Source of the DNA: Amycolatopsis jiangsuensis
GTDB lineage: Bacteria > Actinomycetota > Actinomycetes > Mycobacteriales > Pseudonocardiaceae
Direction of reading: 5' to 3'
Assembly: GCF_014204865.1 (NCBI RefSeq)
Contig: NZ_JACHMG010000001.1
Location: forward strand, 5,916,501-5,980,500
DNA length: 64,000 nt
Shown: piece by piece, positions 35,469 to 44,285 of the stretch
How the letters are laid out: each line of letters opens with the position of its first letter
How positions within the stretch are numbered: the first letter of the stretch is position 1
The notes under the pieces: generated by a model
What the model was told of the DNA's origin: nothing
Databases searched by the model: none
What the model saw: only the letters and a program-made list of their open reading frames with translations
Translations under genes and position numbers: made by a program

Positions 35469-35941
35469 CACGGGCGGGTGCAGTGCAGCCGGGAGGCGGC
35501 TCGACGCAGCCGAACGGCAGGGCGGCCGGCGGCGCGGCGGGTAGCTTCGCGTGGCTGATCACGGATTTCGTGCACCGGGTTCCCGGTGCGGCGCACGCAG
35601 TGGTCGTCTCGGCCGACGGTCTGCTTCTCGCGGCTTCGCGCGGGTTGCCGAAGGACCGCGCGGACCAGCTCGCGGCGGTGGCCTCCGGGCTCACCAGCCT
35701 CGCGCGGGGTGCGGCGAAGGTGTTCGAAGGCGGCCCGGTCGCGCAGACCGTGGTCGAGATGGCCAACGGCTTCCTCTTTCTCATGTCGGTGTCCGACGGT
35801 TCGTGCCTGGCTGTGCTGGGTTCGCCGGAAAGTGACATCGGCCTGGTGGTGTACGAGATGACGTTGCTCGTCGAACGGGTCGGGCAGCAGCTGACCCCGG
35901 AGATGCGCGCGCAACTGCAGGGCGCTGCGGTCCGCCGCTAG
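35465..35941 (+). CDS. cvnB: Roadblock/LC7 protein CvnB
   Basis: The 158-residue protein has the roadblock/LC7 fold: [21 protein letters not shown], then [15 protein letters not shown], a [16 protein letters not shown] strand pair and a [14 protein letters not shown] helix. In conservons this protein pairs with CvnA and the small GTPase CvnD and may act as its regulator. Its GTG overlaps the kinase stop, so translation is coupled. About 25 Gly/Ala-rich residues precede the fold. A paralogue lies at 37722-38162. Confidence 0.93.
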   Translation: MTRAGAVQPGGGSTQPNGRAAGGAAGSFAWLITDFVHRVPGAAHAVVVSADGLLLAASRGLPKDRADQLAAVASGLTSLARGAAKVFEGGPVAQTVVEMANGFLFLMSVSDGSCLAVLGSPESDIGLVVYEMTLLVERVGQQLTPEMRAQLQGAAVRR

Positions 35942-35967
35942 GCGGGCCGGGAACCAGGGAGTGAGCC

Positions 35968-36738
35968 GTGGACGACGGGCGCTTGCGGGGCGATGGCCGG
36001 CTCGGGGACGACTCCACCGGTGGGTGGGGTGAGCGGGACCGGGAACGGGAGGACTGGAAGTCCTTCCGCGACCGGGTCGACCGCGAGTGGCGGGCCCGGC
36101 ACGCCCGCGCCGAATCCGATGCCGAACCGGAGCCGGAGCGCGAGCCGCCGAATTGGGTGACCGATTCCAACGCCGGGCAGCAGCCGGGGATCACCGCCGT
36201 GCCCGGGTACCGCGACCGGTTGCTCGGCGGACCCGGTTCGGAGTTGTTCGGCGGTGCCAGCGGGCCGCTCTACGATTCGGCCGAGTTCGCCGCGTTCAGC
36301 GCGGCCCACGACGGTTCGCCCGGCCCCTCGTCGAACGACCTCGCCGCGGCACTGCCCGCGCAGGCCGCGAGCGAGCCGCCGGTGACCGAGGTGGAGACCT
36401 CCGGGCTCGTGCGGCCCTACTTCCGCACGCGCGGCCGGACCAAGCCGACCTACGACCTCGCGATCGAAGCACTGGTCTCGACCAGTGACCAGGGTCGGGT
36501 GCTGGACCGGGTCCGGGTACCCGAGCACCGGTCGATCTGCGATCTGTGCCTGGACACCCGGTCGGTGGCCGAGGTCGCGGCGCTGTTGCGGCTGCCGCTC
36601 GGCGTGGTGCGGGTGCTGATTGGTGACGTGGCGGGACTCGGCCTGGTGCTGGTGCACACCTCCAGCAGCACGACCGCGGGCGACCGCCCCAGTATCGAGT
36701 TCATGGAAAGGGTGCTCAGTGGGCTTCGGAGAATTTGA
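35968..36738 (+). CDS. cvnC: DUF742 protein CvnC with long disordered N-terminus
   Basis: The 256-residue protein has DUF742 in its C-terminal half (about residues 145-256), with [46 protein letters not shown] and LPLGVVRVLIGDVA. This winged-helix-like family is found only with conservons. Ordinary CvnC proteins are about 120-130 residues, so the acidic and Arg-rich N-terminal 140 residues are an extension. The GTG has AGGGAG upstream. The 3' end overlaps the GTPase gene by 20 bases. Confidence 0.92.
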   Translation: MDDGRLRGDGRLGDDSTGGWGERDREREDWKSFRDRVDREWRARHARAESDAEPEPEREPPNWVTDSNAGQQPGITAVPGYRDRLLGGPGSELFGGASGPLYDSAEFAAFSAAHDGSPGPSSNDLAAALPAQAASEPPVTEVETSGLVRPYFRTRGRTKPTYDLAIEALVSTSDQGRVLDRVRVPEHRSICDLCLDTRSVAEVAALLRLPLGVVRVLIGDVAGLGLVLVHTSSSTTAGDRPSIEFMERVLSGLRRI

Positions 36739-37324
36739 CTCCGACGCGAACACACCGCACACAGGTCCGACCTCGTCGGCCAAGATCGTCGTCGCGGGTG
36801 GGTTCGGTTCGGGTAAGACGACTATGGTCGGGGCGATCTCCGAGATCGATCCACTGACCACCGAGGCCATGATGACCGAGGCGAGTGTCGGGCACGACGA
36901 CGTCACGGCCACGCCCGACAAGACGACCACCACGGTCGCCATGGACTTCGGCCGGATCTCGCTCGACTCGGACCTGGTGCTGTACGTGTTCGGCACGCCG
37001 GGCCAGCACCGGTTCTGGTTCATGTGGGACGACCTCGCGGTCGGGGCGATCGGCGCGGTGGTGCTGGTGGACACCCGGCGGCTGGCCGACGCCTTCCCGT
37101 CCATCGACTTCTTCGAGAACCGGAAGCTGCCCTACGTGGTGGCGATCAACTGTTTCGACCGCCTGCTGCACCACCAGATCGAGGATGTGCGGCACGCGCT
37201 GACGATCTCCCCGTCGGTGCCGATCATGGCCTGCGACGCGCGGGAACGGGACTCGGCCAAGCAGGTGCTGATCTCCGTCGTCCAGCACGCGATCGCGCAC
37301 GACACGGCACTGCGGGCAGGCTGA
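36719..37324 (+). CDS. cvnD: Conservon small GTPase CvnD
   Basis: The 201-residue protein is a Ras-like ATP/GTP-binding protein: P loop GGFGSGKTT, switch-region threonines (DKTTTTVAMDFG), G3-like FGTPGQHRF and a G4 element INCFD in place of NKxD, as is usual in this family, with ACDAR as G5. It is the output GTPase of the cvnABCD module. The GTG at 36719 with GAAAGGG upstream lies inside the end of cvnC, an overlap typical of conservons. No second cvnD follows the second roadblock/DUF742 pair, so this one may serve both. Confidence 0.93.
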   Translation: MGFGEFDSDANTPHTGPTSSAKIVVAGGFGSGKTTMVGAISEIDPLTTEAMMTEASVGHDDVTATPDKTTTTVAMDFGRISLDSDLVLYVFGTPGQHRFWFMWDDLAVGAIGAVVLVDTRRLADAFPSIDFFENRKLPYVVAINCFDRLLHHQIEDVRHALTISPSVPIMACDARERDSAKQVLISVVQHAIAHDTALRAG

Positions 37325-37721
37325 ACCCGGGTACCCGGAGCCGGATGCGGCCGTTGGAGTGAACTCCGCGGTCTTCACCCGCTTCGGGGAGTGGTGCCTC
37401 CGGCCGGAGCCGGGAGACTGTCTCCCGCTCGCCCCGGCCGGAGCCGGCAGGACCTCGATCGGGCTGCCGGAACGCTGGTGACCTGCGTGGACACCCCTCC
37501 GCGCGGGCCCTCCGGCGGCACGACCGAGTGACCCGCGATGGCGTGGTCGCGCCTGCGTCCCCACGACGTAGGCGCGGAAGTACGCGTACCCTGCCCGGGC
37601 GCACGCTCGACATGGCCGGGCAGGTGAATACGCTGGGACGGCGTCCGCACGCCGGCCGGGCGGACAGGACCGCCCGGGTGACGGGCGGGTGCGCGGCAGC
37701 GTTCGACAGCTTGGAGGGCCA
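37325..37721. promoter_or_regulatory. Spacer with hyphenated palindrome inside a direct repeat
   Basis: Between cvnD and the second roadblock gene, CGGGAGAC-T-GTCTCCCG (37411-37427) is a perfect 8-bp inverted repeat. It is flanked by 13-bp direct repeats CGGCCGGAGCCGG (37401-37413 and 37435-37447). It may terminate the conservon or regulate the second pair. The remaining 270 bp show no gene. Confidence 0.6.
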
Positions 37722-38162
37722 GTGACCTATCCCGGGACCGATTCCGGCCGGCCGGCGGAACAGGGCACGTTCGGCTGGCTCGTCTCGGACTTCGTGCGCC
37801 GGGTCCCGGGTGCCGCGCACGCAGTGCTGGTGTCCGCCGACGGGCTGCTGCTGGCCCCGTCCGACGGCCTGCCGCAGGACCGCGCCGAGCAGCTCTCCGC
37901 GGTCGCGTCCGGGCTGGTGAGCCTCACCCAGGGCGCCGCCCGCTGCTTCGAGGCGGGCGGGGTCAACCAGACCGTGGTGGAGATGGAGGGCGGGTACCTC
38001 TTCCTGATGGCGGTGTCCGACGGGTCGTCGCTGGCCGTGCTGGCCGCGCCCTCGTGCGACATCGGGGCCGTGGCCTACGAGATGACGCTGCTCGTGGAGC
38101 GGGTCGGCCAGCAGATCACGCCCGAGCTGCGGGCCCAGCTGCAAGGTGGGGTGCGTGGGTGA
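37722..38162 (+). CDS. Second roadblock/LC7 protein (CvnB paralogue)
   Basis: The 146-residue protein repeats the CvnB pattern: [54 protein letters not shown] and [14 protein letters not shown]. The GTG at 37722 has GGAGGG upstream and is the fold's natural start. Its stop overlaps the next GTG by GTGA. It is close in sequence to the CvnB at 35465-35941, so the pair likely arose by duplication or recruitment of a second conservon from which the kinase and GTPase genes were lost. Confidence 0.92.
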   Translation: MTYPGTDSGRPAEQGTFGWLVSDFVRRVPGAAHAVLVSADGLLLAPSDGLPQDRAEQLSAVASGLVSLTQGAARCFEAGGVNQTVVEMEGGYLFLMAVSDGSSLAVLAAPSCDIGAVAYEMTLLVERVGQQITPELRAQLQGGVRG

Positions 38163-39136
38163 GGATCTCGGGTTTCGGCGAGCAGGAGACGGGTGCCTGG
38201 GACGCACTGCACCGGGGCACCGACCGTGAGTCGTTCGACTCACCCAGCCACTACGAGCTGAGCACGCTGAAGACGATGCTGCCGCATCGCCGCCCGCATC
38301 CGCCCCGTCCCACCCCGCCACCACCCCCGCCTCCGGACTACGACGACGGCTGGGACACCGGGGAATCCGGCCACAGCGAGGAACCCGCGGAGTCCCGCGG
38401 TCACCACGCGGCCCCCGAACCACCGCCGGCAAGGCGGCGGCGCCGGGCCGTTCCACCGCTGACCGAGGAGCCGGCGCCCGCCCCGCCGGTGCCCGCTCCA
38501 CCAGCGCCCGCCCCGCCGCTGGCAGAGGAGCCGGTGCCCGCTCCGCCGGCAGCCGACCCCTACTCGTTCGACGAGTACGCCGACAGCTCCGGGTCGCCGG
38601 GTGCGGACGATCGGATGGTCCCGGAGGAGTCCGCGTACCGCCGCCACCGCGCGGAGGAGCCGCCGCCGTCCGGCCTCAGCCGGCACGCGCTCGCGGAGGA
38701 GCCGGAGGACCGGGCGGCGTCCGATCTGGACCAGTTCTGGTCCGCTGCCGTGGAGAGCGGGGGCGGGCCGGAGCCGGATGACCCGGCGCCGGCCAAACCG
38801 AGGTCGCGCGTCCGCCCGTACGCCCGCACGCGGGGCCGGACCCGCTCGGACCACAACCTGGCCCTCGAAGCACTCGTCTCGACCAGCGACAGTGGCCGCC
38901 GCTACCGCGGGGTGCGCTCCATCGAGCACCGGCGCATCTGCGACCTGTGCCTGGACACCCGGTCGGTCGCCGAGATCGCCGCCCACCTGCACCTGCCGCT
39001 CGGCGTGGTGAAGGTACTCGTGGGCGACATGGCGGACATCGGCCTGGTCCTGCTGCACCAGACCGAACTCATCCTGGGAGACCGATCCTCGCGCGATTTC
39101 ATGGAACGGGTCCTGCTGGGTCTGCGCGGTCTCTGA
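38159..39136 (+). CDS. Second DUF742 protein (CvnC paralogue) with Pro-rich N-terminus
   Basis: The 325-residue protein has DUF742 at the C-terminus (about 215-325): [40 protein letters not shown] and [14 protein letters not shown]. The first 215 residues are disordered, with Pro runs ([13 protein letters not shown]) and alternating EEP/APAPP blocks, far longer than in ordinary DUF742 proteins. The tail could be a docking or phosphorylation region. It is coupled to the roadblock gene by GTGA. No GTPase gene follows; the next gene is convergent. Confidence 0.92.
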   Translation: MRISGFGEQETGAWDALHRGTDRESFDSPSHYELSTLKTMLPHRRPHPPRPTPPPPPPPDYDDGWDTGESGHSEEPAESRGHHAAPEPPPARRRRRAVPPLTEEPAPAPPVPAPPAPAPPLAEEPVPAPPAADPYSFDEYADSSGSPGADDRMVPEESAYRRHRAEEPPPSGLSRHALAEEPEDRAASDLDQFWSAAVESGGGPEPDDPAPAKPRSRVRPYARTRGRTRSDHNLALEALVSTSDSGRRYRGVRSIEHRRICDLCLDTRSVAEIAAHLHLPLGVVKVLVGDMADIGLVLLHQTELILGDRSSRDFMERVLLGLRGL

Positions 39137-39150
39137 CCGCCGTCGGCGTT

Positions 39151-39660
39151 TCAGGCGGAGAAGGCCGACCAGCAGATGCTGTCGCGGCGGGCCTGGTCTT
39201 CGAGGACCAGGGTGCGGATCGGGTCGGGTAGTTGGTCGCGCTGCCAGTCGCGTTCGGCCCGGCCTGTCTCGGGGGCGTCCGGGTGCGCGCTGCGCACGGC
39301 CTTGATCGCGTACGCCGCGGCGCCGAGGTCGTGTTCCGCGACGTGGCCGACGCAGGCGGCCTGCCCGGCCGAGTAGGCGGCGAAGCGGGCTGCCCCGGCG
39401 AGGGGCCGAGCGGCCCCCATCGCGTGCCCGCCCAGCGCGCGCGCCCGCATCATCGGCAGGTCGCCGCTCGCCCAGGCCCGGGCGGCCGCGATCGCTTCCC
39501 GTGGTCGTGCATCGCCGGGCTGCTCGCGTTCGAACCAGTCCAGGACGTGCTCAGCGCACATCGCCGCCCACAGCGCGAGCAACTGGTGATCCGAGTCGGT
39601 CAGCGAGCCACCTCGGCGGATGGTCACCATGCGGGGATCACGCACTGCCGGCAGGATCAT
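39151..39660 (-). CDS. Imm5-like putative immunity protein
   Basis: The 169-residue, Ala/Arg-rich helical protein fits the Imm5 family of polymorphic-toxin immunity proteins: HQLLALWAAMCAEHVLDWFE, then RPREAIAAARAWASGD and AACVGHVAEHDLGAAAYAIKAV. A strong GGAGGGAAG lies before the ATG. Family members are mostly found by association with toxins, and many actinomycetes carry orphan copies. No toxin gene adjoins it here: its neighbours are the DUF742 gene (convergent) and the helicase-C-like gene, 57 bp upstream. Its role here is therefore uncertain. Confidence 0.72.
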   Translation of the reverse strand: MILPAVRDPRMVTIRRGGSLTDSDHQLLALWAAMCAEHVLDWFEREQPGDARPREAIAAARAWASGDLPMMRARALGGHAMGAARPLAGAARFAAYSAGQAACVGHVAEHDLGAAAYAIKAVRSAHPDAPETGRAERDWQRDQLPDPIRTLVLEDQARRDSICWSAFSA

Positions 39661-39716
39661 CTTCCCTCCAGGACTCGCGAAGGCCGAACTCCCTCAGCCG
39701 GCCCGAACTGCGCCGG

Positions 39717-41957
39717 TCAGTCTTCCACCAGCGCCGCGGAAGTGATGCGGTGCAACGGATATCGCTCCTGGTTCGCACCTTCCAGCACGCCGCCGCCGAC
39801 GCGCAGCGGGCGCACCACGCGCTGACTGGCCGTGCCGCGGGAGTCGACGAAACCGATCCACACCTCACGCTGTTCCAGGGTCGCCCGGGACAGCAGGTCG
39901 AGGGTCGCCGTGGTGTCCTTGCCGCCACCTCCGGGCGCCCGTACCGCGGAACCGCGCCGGCGGGCCGCCGCCTGGTCACCGGCACGGAGGTTGGACACGA
40001 TGCGGGTGGCCTGTTCTTCGGACAGCACCGCGGGTTCGCCGGGGCGCGCGCGGGCGGTGCGGGCGCGGCCCGGCAGCCGGCGCCCGCTCGGACGCAGGTC
40101 GACCACGCGGCCGTCCGGTCCTTCGGCGGCCGGGGCGAAACCCGCCCCCCGCAACGCTTCCAACACGTCGGCCAGCGGGGCCGAGCTGATCAGCACGGTC
40201 GGCGCGATCATTCGCAGGTCGTACTCTCCGGCGACCGGATGGGCCAGGACTTCGGCCAGCAGCGCTTCGTCGTCGCAGCGCAGGAACGATCCGGCCGCCC
40301 CGCCGCGCAACCGGCCGTGGCGGCGGGCCACGTCGTCGATCAGGTAGGTGAGTCCCTGCGGTACCGGGGTGGCCGATTTGTCGCGGAACATCGCGTGCAG
40401 CTCGTCCGCGGTGCGCCCGGTGTCGAGTGCCCGGCGCACGGACGTTTCGGTGACCCGGTAGACCGTGGCGTGCCCGGCCGATTCGACGTCGGCGACCGCG
40501 GCCATGGCGGCGGCAAGGTCGGTCTCGAGCGGGCCCGGCGCGACCACCGTCAGGTCGGCCTGCACGAGTACGTGGTCCACCGGCGTGGGCAACGCGTCGT
40601 GCAGGGCTTCCACGGCGCCCGCGCGGTCGTCGTCCAGGAGCAGCCGGGTGCCCGTGGTCAGTCCGCCGAGGCCGACGAGCCCGAGTGCGGTCGCCTCCGC
40701 CATCGTCCACCGCACGGTCTCGTCCCGCAGCCGGCCGCCACGCCGCGGCGCCCGCCAAGCCAGCACCTGGACCAGCTCGTCGACGCTCTTCACTCCCGCG
40801 CCTTCGGGCAGTTCGGCCAGCGCGGCGAGCACCCGCCGCCGCCCGGCCGGGGCCAACGGCCGCCGCAGCTCTTCCGACAACGGCGCGATCGGCTTGTCCT
40901 TGGCGTCCCGCCCGCCGGCGAGGCCCGGTAGCCGCGGCAGTTCGAGCCACGCCTGCGCGAGCGTCATCCAGCGCTGCACCGCCGGTGAAGCGAGCCAGCT
41001 GTCGGTGAGCGTGGTCGGCACCCATTCCGGCGTGGTGTTCTCGCTGTCGGCCACGAGCCCGGCGCCCACGACCAGCTCGGCCAGCAGCGTCGCGCGTGGT
41101 TCGTCCACATCGAGGTCCTTGGCCAGCTTCTTCAGCTCGCGCACGCCGAGCCCGCCTGCCTTCAGCACCGGCGGCGGGAGCTGCGACCAGGACCGGAGCA
41201 GGGATTCCACCTGCCGCAGCAGTTCCATCGCCTCGCCGGCCGCGGTCTCGTCCACCGTGTCCGTCCGATGTGGATGGACCGGCAGCTCCGGTTCGGTCAG
41301 CGTGGCCGGTTCGAACGCGACCCCGCCGCGCAGCAGCAGTCCCAGCTCCCTGGGCAGCTCCACGGTCTGGTCGTCGCGGCGCAGCAGCAGGCCGCGGGCG
41401 AGCAGCTTCTGCACCGGCGTGGCCGCGTCCGAAAGCGACACATCGAAGCTCGCGTCCCGGGTGCGGCCGATCGGCGGGCCGGCGGCGAGCGCGGTGAGCA
41501 CGGCCCGTTCGTCCTCCCCGGCCTCGGCCAGCCGGGCCTCGACGTCGGTGGCCGCCAGCGCGGGCGACGGCGCACCGAGCCCGGCCGGGAACGGCCCCAG
41601 CGCGTCGCGGGCCGCGGGCGGCACCCGGAGCGCGTCGTCCGCGCCCCACACGAGTACCCGGGCACGGAGCTTCGCGAGCGAGCCCGCGACGTCGCGGCCG
41701 ACGAGCGCGCGTACCTCGGACACCGGCACGGTCGCCGCGTCGGCGCCCGCGACCAGCAGCGCGTCGAGGACCGCGAGGGTGGCGGTGTCGAGGTCTTCGC
41801 AGGCTCGGGCGACCGATCCGGGGGTCCCGGCGCGGGTGGCGAGCACGGTGGTGTCGGACGGTGGGGGCGTGGACAGATCGCGACGCGTGCGCAGCAGCTC
41901 GGCGAGTGCCTCGTCGGGCTCCGCACGCAGCCAGTCCGCCAGAGAGGTCGCGGGCAT
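39717..41957 (-). CDS. Helicase-C-like/WYL protein, homologue of mycobacterial Rv0862c
   Basis: The 746-residue protein belongs to the helicase-associated (Helicase_C_3, XPB/Ssl2-like) family. It lacks Walker motifs and so is not a helicase itself. The N-terminal MPATSLADWLRAEPDEALAELL, a central LVQADLTVVAPGPLE segment, a TYLIDDVARRHGRLR segment and a C-terminal WYL-like domain (REVWIGFVDSRGTASQRVVRP) are visible. In mycobacteria it is next to XPB and may cooperate with it. Here it lies divergently from the small Rv0863-like gene and the mo-co genes, as in mycobacteria, but XPB is elsewhere. Confidence 0.85.
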   Translation of the reverse strand: MPATSLADWLRAEPDEALAELLRTRRDLSTPPPSDTTVLATRAGTPGSVARACEDLDTATLAVLDALLVAGADAATVPVSEVRALVGRDVAGSLAKLRARVLVWGADDALRVPPAARDALGPFPAGLGAPSPALAATDVEARLAEAGEDERAVLTALAAGPPIGRTRDASFDVSLSDAATPVQKLLARGLLLRRDDQTVELPRELGLLLRGGVAFEPATLTEPELPVHPHRTDTVDETAAGEAMELLRQVESLLRSWSQLPPPVLKAGGLGVRELKKLAKDLDVDEPRATLLAELVVGAGLVADSENTTPEWVPTTLTDSWLASPAVQRWMTLAQAWLELPRLPGLAGGRDAKDKPIAPLSEELRRPLAPAGRRRVLAALAELPEGAGVKSVDELVQVLAWRAPRRGGRLRDETVRWTMAEATALGLVGLGGLTTGTRLLLDDDRAGAVEALHDALPTPVDHVLVQADLTVVAPGPLETDLAAAMAAVADVESAGHATVYRVTETSVRRALDTGRTADELHAMFRDKSATPVPQGLTYLIDDVARRHGRLRGGAAGSFLRCDDEALLAEVLAHPVAGEYDLRMIAPTVLISSAPLADVLEALRGAGFAPAAEGPDGRVVDLRPSGRRLPGRARTARARPGEPAVLSEEQATRIVSNLRAGDQAAARRRGSAVRAPGGGGKDTTATLDLLSRATLEQREVWIGFVDSRGTASQRVVRPLRVGGGVLEGANQERYPLHRITSAALVED

Positions 41958-42049
41958 AGAACTCCAGGATACCGGGCGGGTGCGCGGGCGCGGGCGGCGT
42001 TCGGGCAGACTGTGGGTGAGCAGTCGGAAGAGGGTCTCGGGAGGACACA

Positions 42050-42232
42050 GTGGCCAACGGCGAGAAGCGCACGAACAAGGGCATCGACCCGACCTGGCCG
42101 GCCGAACCGGGCGAGCACCCGGTCACCGAGCTGTCGTCCGACCGGCAGGGCGCGCTGTCCCCCTTCGGCGACCTGACCTTCCCCCTGGAGCAGGTGCCCT
42201 ACGTGCACCCGGAAACCGAGATCAACCGCTGA
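42050..42232 (+). CDS. Small conserved protein, Rv0863-like
   Basis: The 60-residue hydrophilic protein begins MANGEKRTNKGIDPTWP and ends FPLEQVPYVHPETEINR. It has no membrane segment or known domain. The GTG at 42050 has GGAGGACA upstream. Its place, divergent from the Rv0862c-type gene and just before the molybdenum cofactor genes, matches the small gene Rv0863 of M. tuberculosis, recalled from memory. Function unknown. Confidence 0.72.
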   Translation: MANGEKRTNKGIDPTWPAEPGEHPVTELSSDRQGALSPFGDLTFPLEQVPYVHPETEINR

Positions 42233-42386
42233 CCCACCTCGTCAGTGGCAGAGCCGGTGCTCACCGGACCCGGCACTCACGAGCGCGAAGTTACCGGCGA
42301 GTCACCCGGTTGGCGTCGGGTGGCCGTGGTCACGGGACTAAATTCGGCACCGTCCTACCTTTCCAGGCTCAGCGGGGAGAAGTGCC

Positions 42387-43787
42387 ATGCCGGTTCCCGG
42401 TCCCGGGTATTCCATCACTGTCCGGGTCGAGGCCCCGGCTTCGTCCAGCGCCGCCGGTGATCTCACCACCGCCGTCGGGCGCGTCGGTGGGGTGCTGACG
42501 GCGTTCGACGTCGTCGAATCGCACGCCGACACCATCGTGATCGACATCAGCGCCAACGCGCTGTCGGAGAACCACGCGCAGGACATCACCCAGGCGCTCG
42601 ACTCGCTGCCGGGTGTGCGCGTGCGGAAGGTCTCCGACCGGACGTTCCTGATCCACCTCGGCGGCAAGATCGAGGTCAGCCCGAAGGTCGCGCTCCGCAA
42701 CCGTGACGACCTCTCCCGTGCCTACACGCCGGGTGTCGCGCGGGTGTGCCAGGCGATCGCGGCGAACCCGGAGGACGCGCGCCGGCTGACCATCAAGCGC
42801 AACACCGTGGCCGTGCTCACCGACGGGTCCGCGGTGCTCGGCCTCGGCAACATCGGCCCGGCCGCGGCGCTGCCGGTGATGGAGGGCAAGGCGGCGCTGT
42901 TCAAGAAGTTCGCCGACGTGGACGCCTGGCCGGTGTGCCTGGACACCCAGGACACCGAGGAGATCATCACGATCGCCAAGGCACTGGCCCCGGTGTACGC
43001 CGGGATCAACCTCGAGGACATCGCCGCGCCGCGGTGCTTCGAGATCGAGAAGCGGCTGCGCGAGCAGCTCGACATCCCGGTGTTCCACGACGATCAGCAC
43101 GGCACCGCGATCGTGGTGGTGGCCGCGCTGCGCAATGCGCTGCGGGTGGTCGGCAAGCGGCTCGAGGACTGCAAGATCGTGGTCAGCGGGGTCGGCGCGG
43201 CCGGCTCCGCGATCATCCGGCTGCTGCTGAGCCGGAACCCGGGCGACATCGTCGCCGCGGACATCGACGGCATCGTCCACCCGGACCGCGGCAACCTGGA
43301 CGACAACCTCGCCTGGATCGCCGAGCACACCAACACCGGCAAGCAGACCGGCACGCTGCACGACGCGCTCGTCGGCGCGGACGTGTTCATCGGCGTTTCC
43401 GCCCCGAACCTGTTCGGCGCCGAGCAGGTGGCCACGATGAACTCCGACGCGGTGGTCTTCGCGCTGGCCAACCCGGACCCGGAGGTCGACCCGCTGGAGG
43501 CGCAGAAGCACGCCGCCGTGGTGGCCACCGGCCGCAGCGACTTCCCGAACCAGATCAACAACGTGCTGGCCTTCCCCGGCGTGTTCCGCGGTCTGCTCGA
43601 CGCCGCCGCGCACAACATCGACGACACCATGCTGCTGGCCGCCGCGGACGCGATCGCCGACGTGGTGGACAACGGCAAGCTCAACGCGTCGTTCATCGTG
43701 CCGAGTGTGTTCGACAACGCGGTCGCGCCCGCGGTCGCCGAGGCGGTGCGCAACGCCGTGCGCGCGGAGCAGGCCGTCCCGCGCTGA
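42387..43787 (+). CDS. NAD-dependent malic enzyme with N-terminal ACT domain
   Basis: The 466-residue enzyme decarboxylates malate to pyruvate using NAD(P). An N-terminal ACT-like domain (about residues 5-80) is followed by a malic-enzyme domain: [47 protein letters not shown] and [12 protein letters not shown] with metal and substrate residues. The NAD-binding GVGAAGSA and a [17 protein letters not shown] segment complete it. The ATG has GGGGAGAAG ahead. It sits between the Rv0863-like gene and moaC, a position with no malic enzyme in the mycobacterial arrangement. Confidence 0.95.
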   Translation: MPVPGPGYSITVRVEAPASSSAAGDLTTAVGRVGGVLTAFDVVESHADTIVIDISANALSENHAQDITQALDSLPGVRVRKVSDRTFLIHLGGKIEVSPKVALRNRDDLSRAYTPGVARVCQAIAANPEDARRLTIKRNTVAVLTDGSAVLGLGNIGPAAALPVMEGKAALFKKFADVDAWPVCLDTQDTEEIITIAKALAPVYAGINLEDIAAPRCFEIEKRLREQLDIPVFHDDQHGTAIVVVAALRNALRVVGKRLEDCKIVVSGVGAAGSAIIRLLLSRNPGDIVAADIDGIVHPDRGNLDDNLAWIAEHTNTGKQTGTLHDALVGADVFIGVSAPNLFGAEQVATMNSDAVVFALANPDPEVDPLEAQKHAAVVATGRSDFPNQINNVLAFPGVFRGLLDAAAHNIDDTMLLAAADAIADVVDNGKLNASFIVPSVFDNAVAPAVAEAVRNAVRAEQAVPR

Positions 43788-43811
43788 CCCCGGCGCAGTA
43801 GCCTCGGCGGC

Positions 43812-44285
43812 GTGAGTGAACTCAGCCACGTCGACGAAACCGGCGCTGCCCGGATGGTCGACGTTTCGGGCAAGACGGCGACCGCCCGCACGGCGCTGGC
43901 CGGTGGCACGGTGCACACCACCACCGAGGTGGTGGGCCTGCTGGCCGAGGGCGGCCTGCCGAAGGGCGACGCGCTGGCCACGGCGCGGATCGCCGGGATC
44001 ATGGCGGCCAAACGCGTGCCGGAGCTGATCCCGCTGTGCCACCAGATCGCGTTGTCCGGGGTGAAGGTCGAGTTCGAGCTGGCCGGGTCCGCGGTGCACA
44101 TCACGGCCACGGCCAAGACCACCGACGTCACCGGGGTCGAGATGGAGGCTCTCACCGCGGTCGCGGTCGCCGGCCTCACCGTGCACGACATGATCAAGGC
44201 GGTGGACCCGGCCGCGAGTCTCGACGCGGTCCGCCTGCTCCGCAAGGACGGCGGCAAAACCGGCACCTGGGAGCGGCAGTCATGA
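43812..44285 (+). CDS. moaC: Cyclic pyranopterin monophosphate synthase
   Basis: The 157-residue enzyme works with MoaA in the first step of molybdopterin synthesis. Conserved features are LSHVDETGAARMVDVSGK, ELIPLCHQIALS, the active-site DVTGVEMEALTAV and KAVDPAAS. The GTG at 43812 begins the family-typical N-terminus. Its stop overlaps the ATG of mog-moaE by ATGA, so the two are co-translated. Confidence 0.97.
   Translation: MSELSHVDETGAARMVDVSGKTATARTALAGGTVHTTTEVVGLLAEGGLPKGDALATARIAGIMAAKRVPELIPLCHQIALSGVKVEFELAGSAVHITATAKTTDVTGVEMEALTAVAVAGLTVHDMIKAVDPAASLDAVRLLRKDGGKTGTWERQS

Noticed and set aside
32148..35471. 1107-codon frame opposite the CvnA kinase
   Set aside because: It is a shadow frame: the plus strand has the complete NIT-kinase domains and overlapping start/stop with cvnB.
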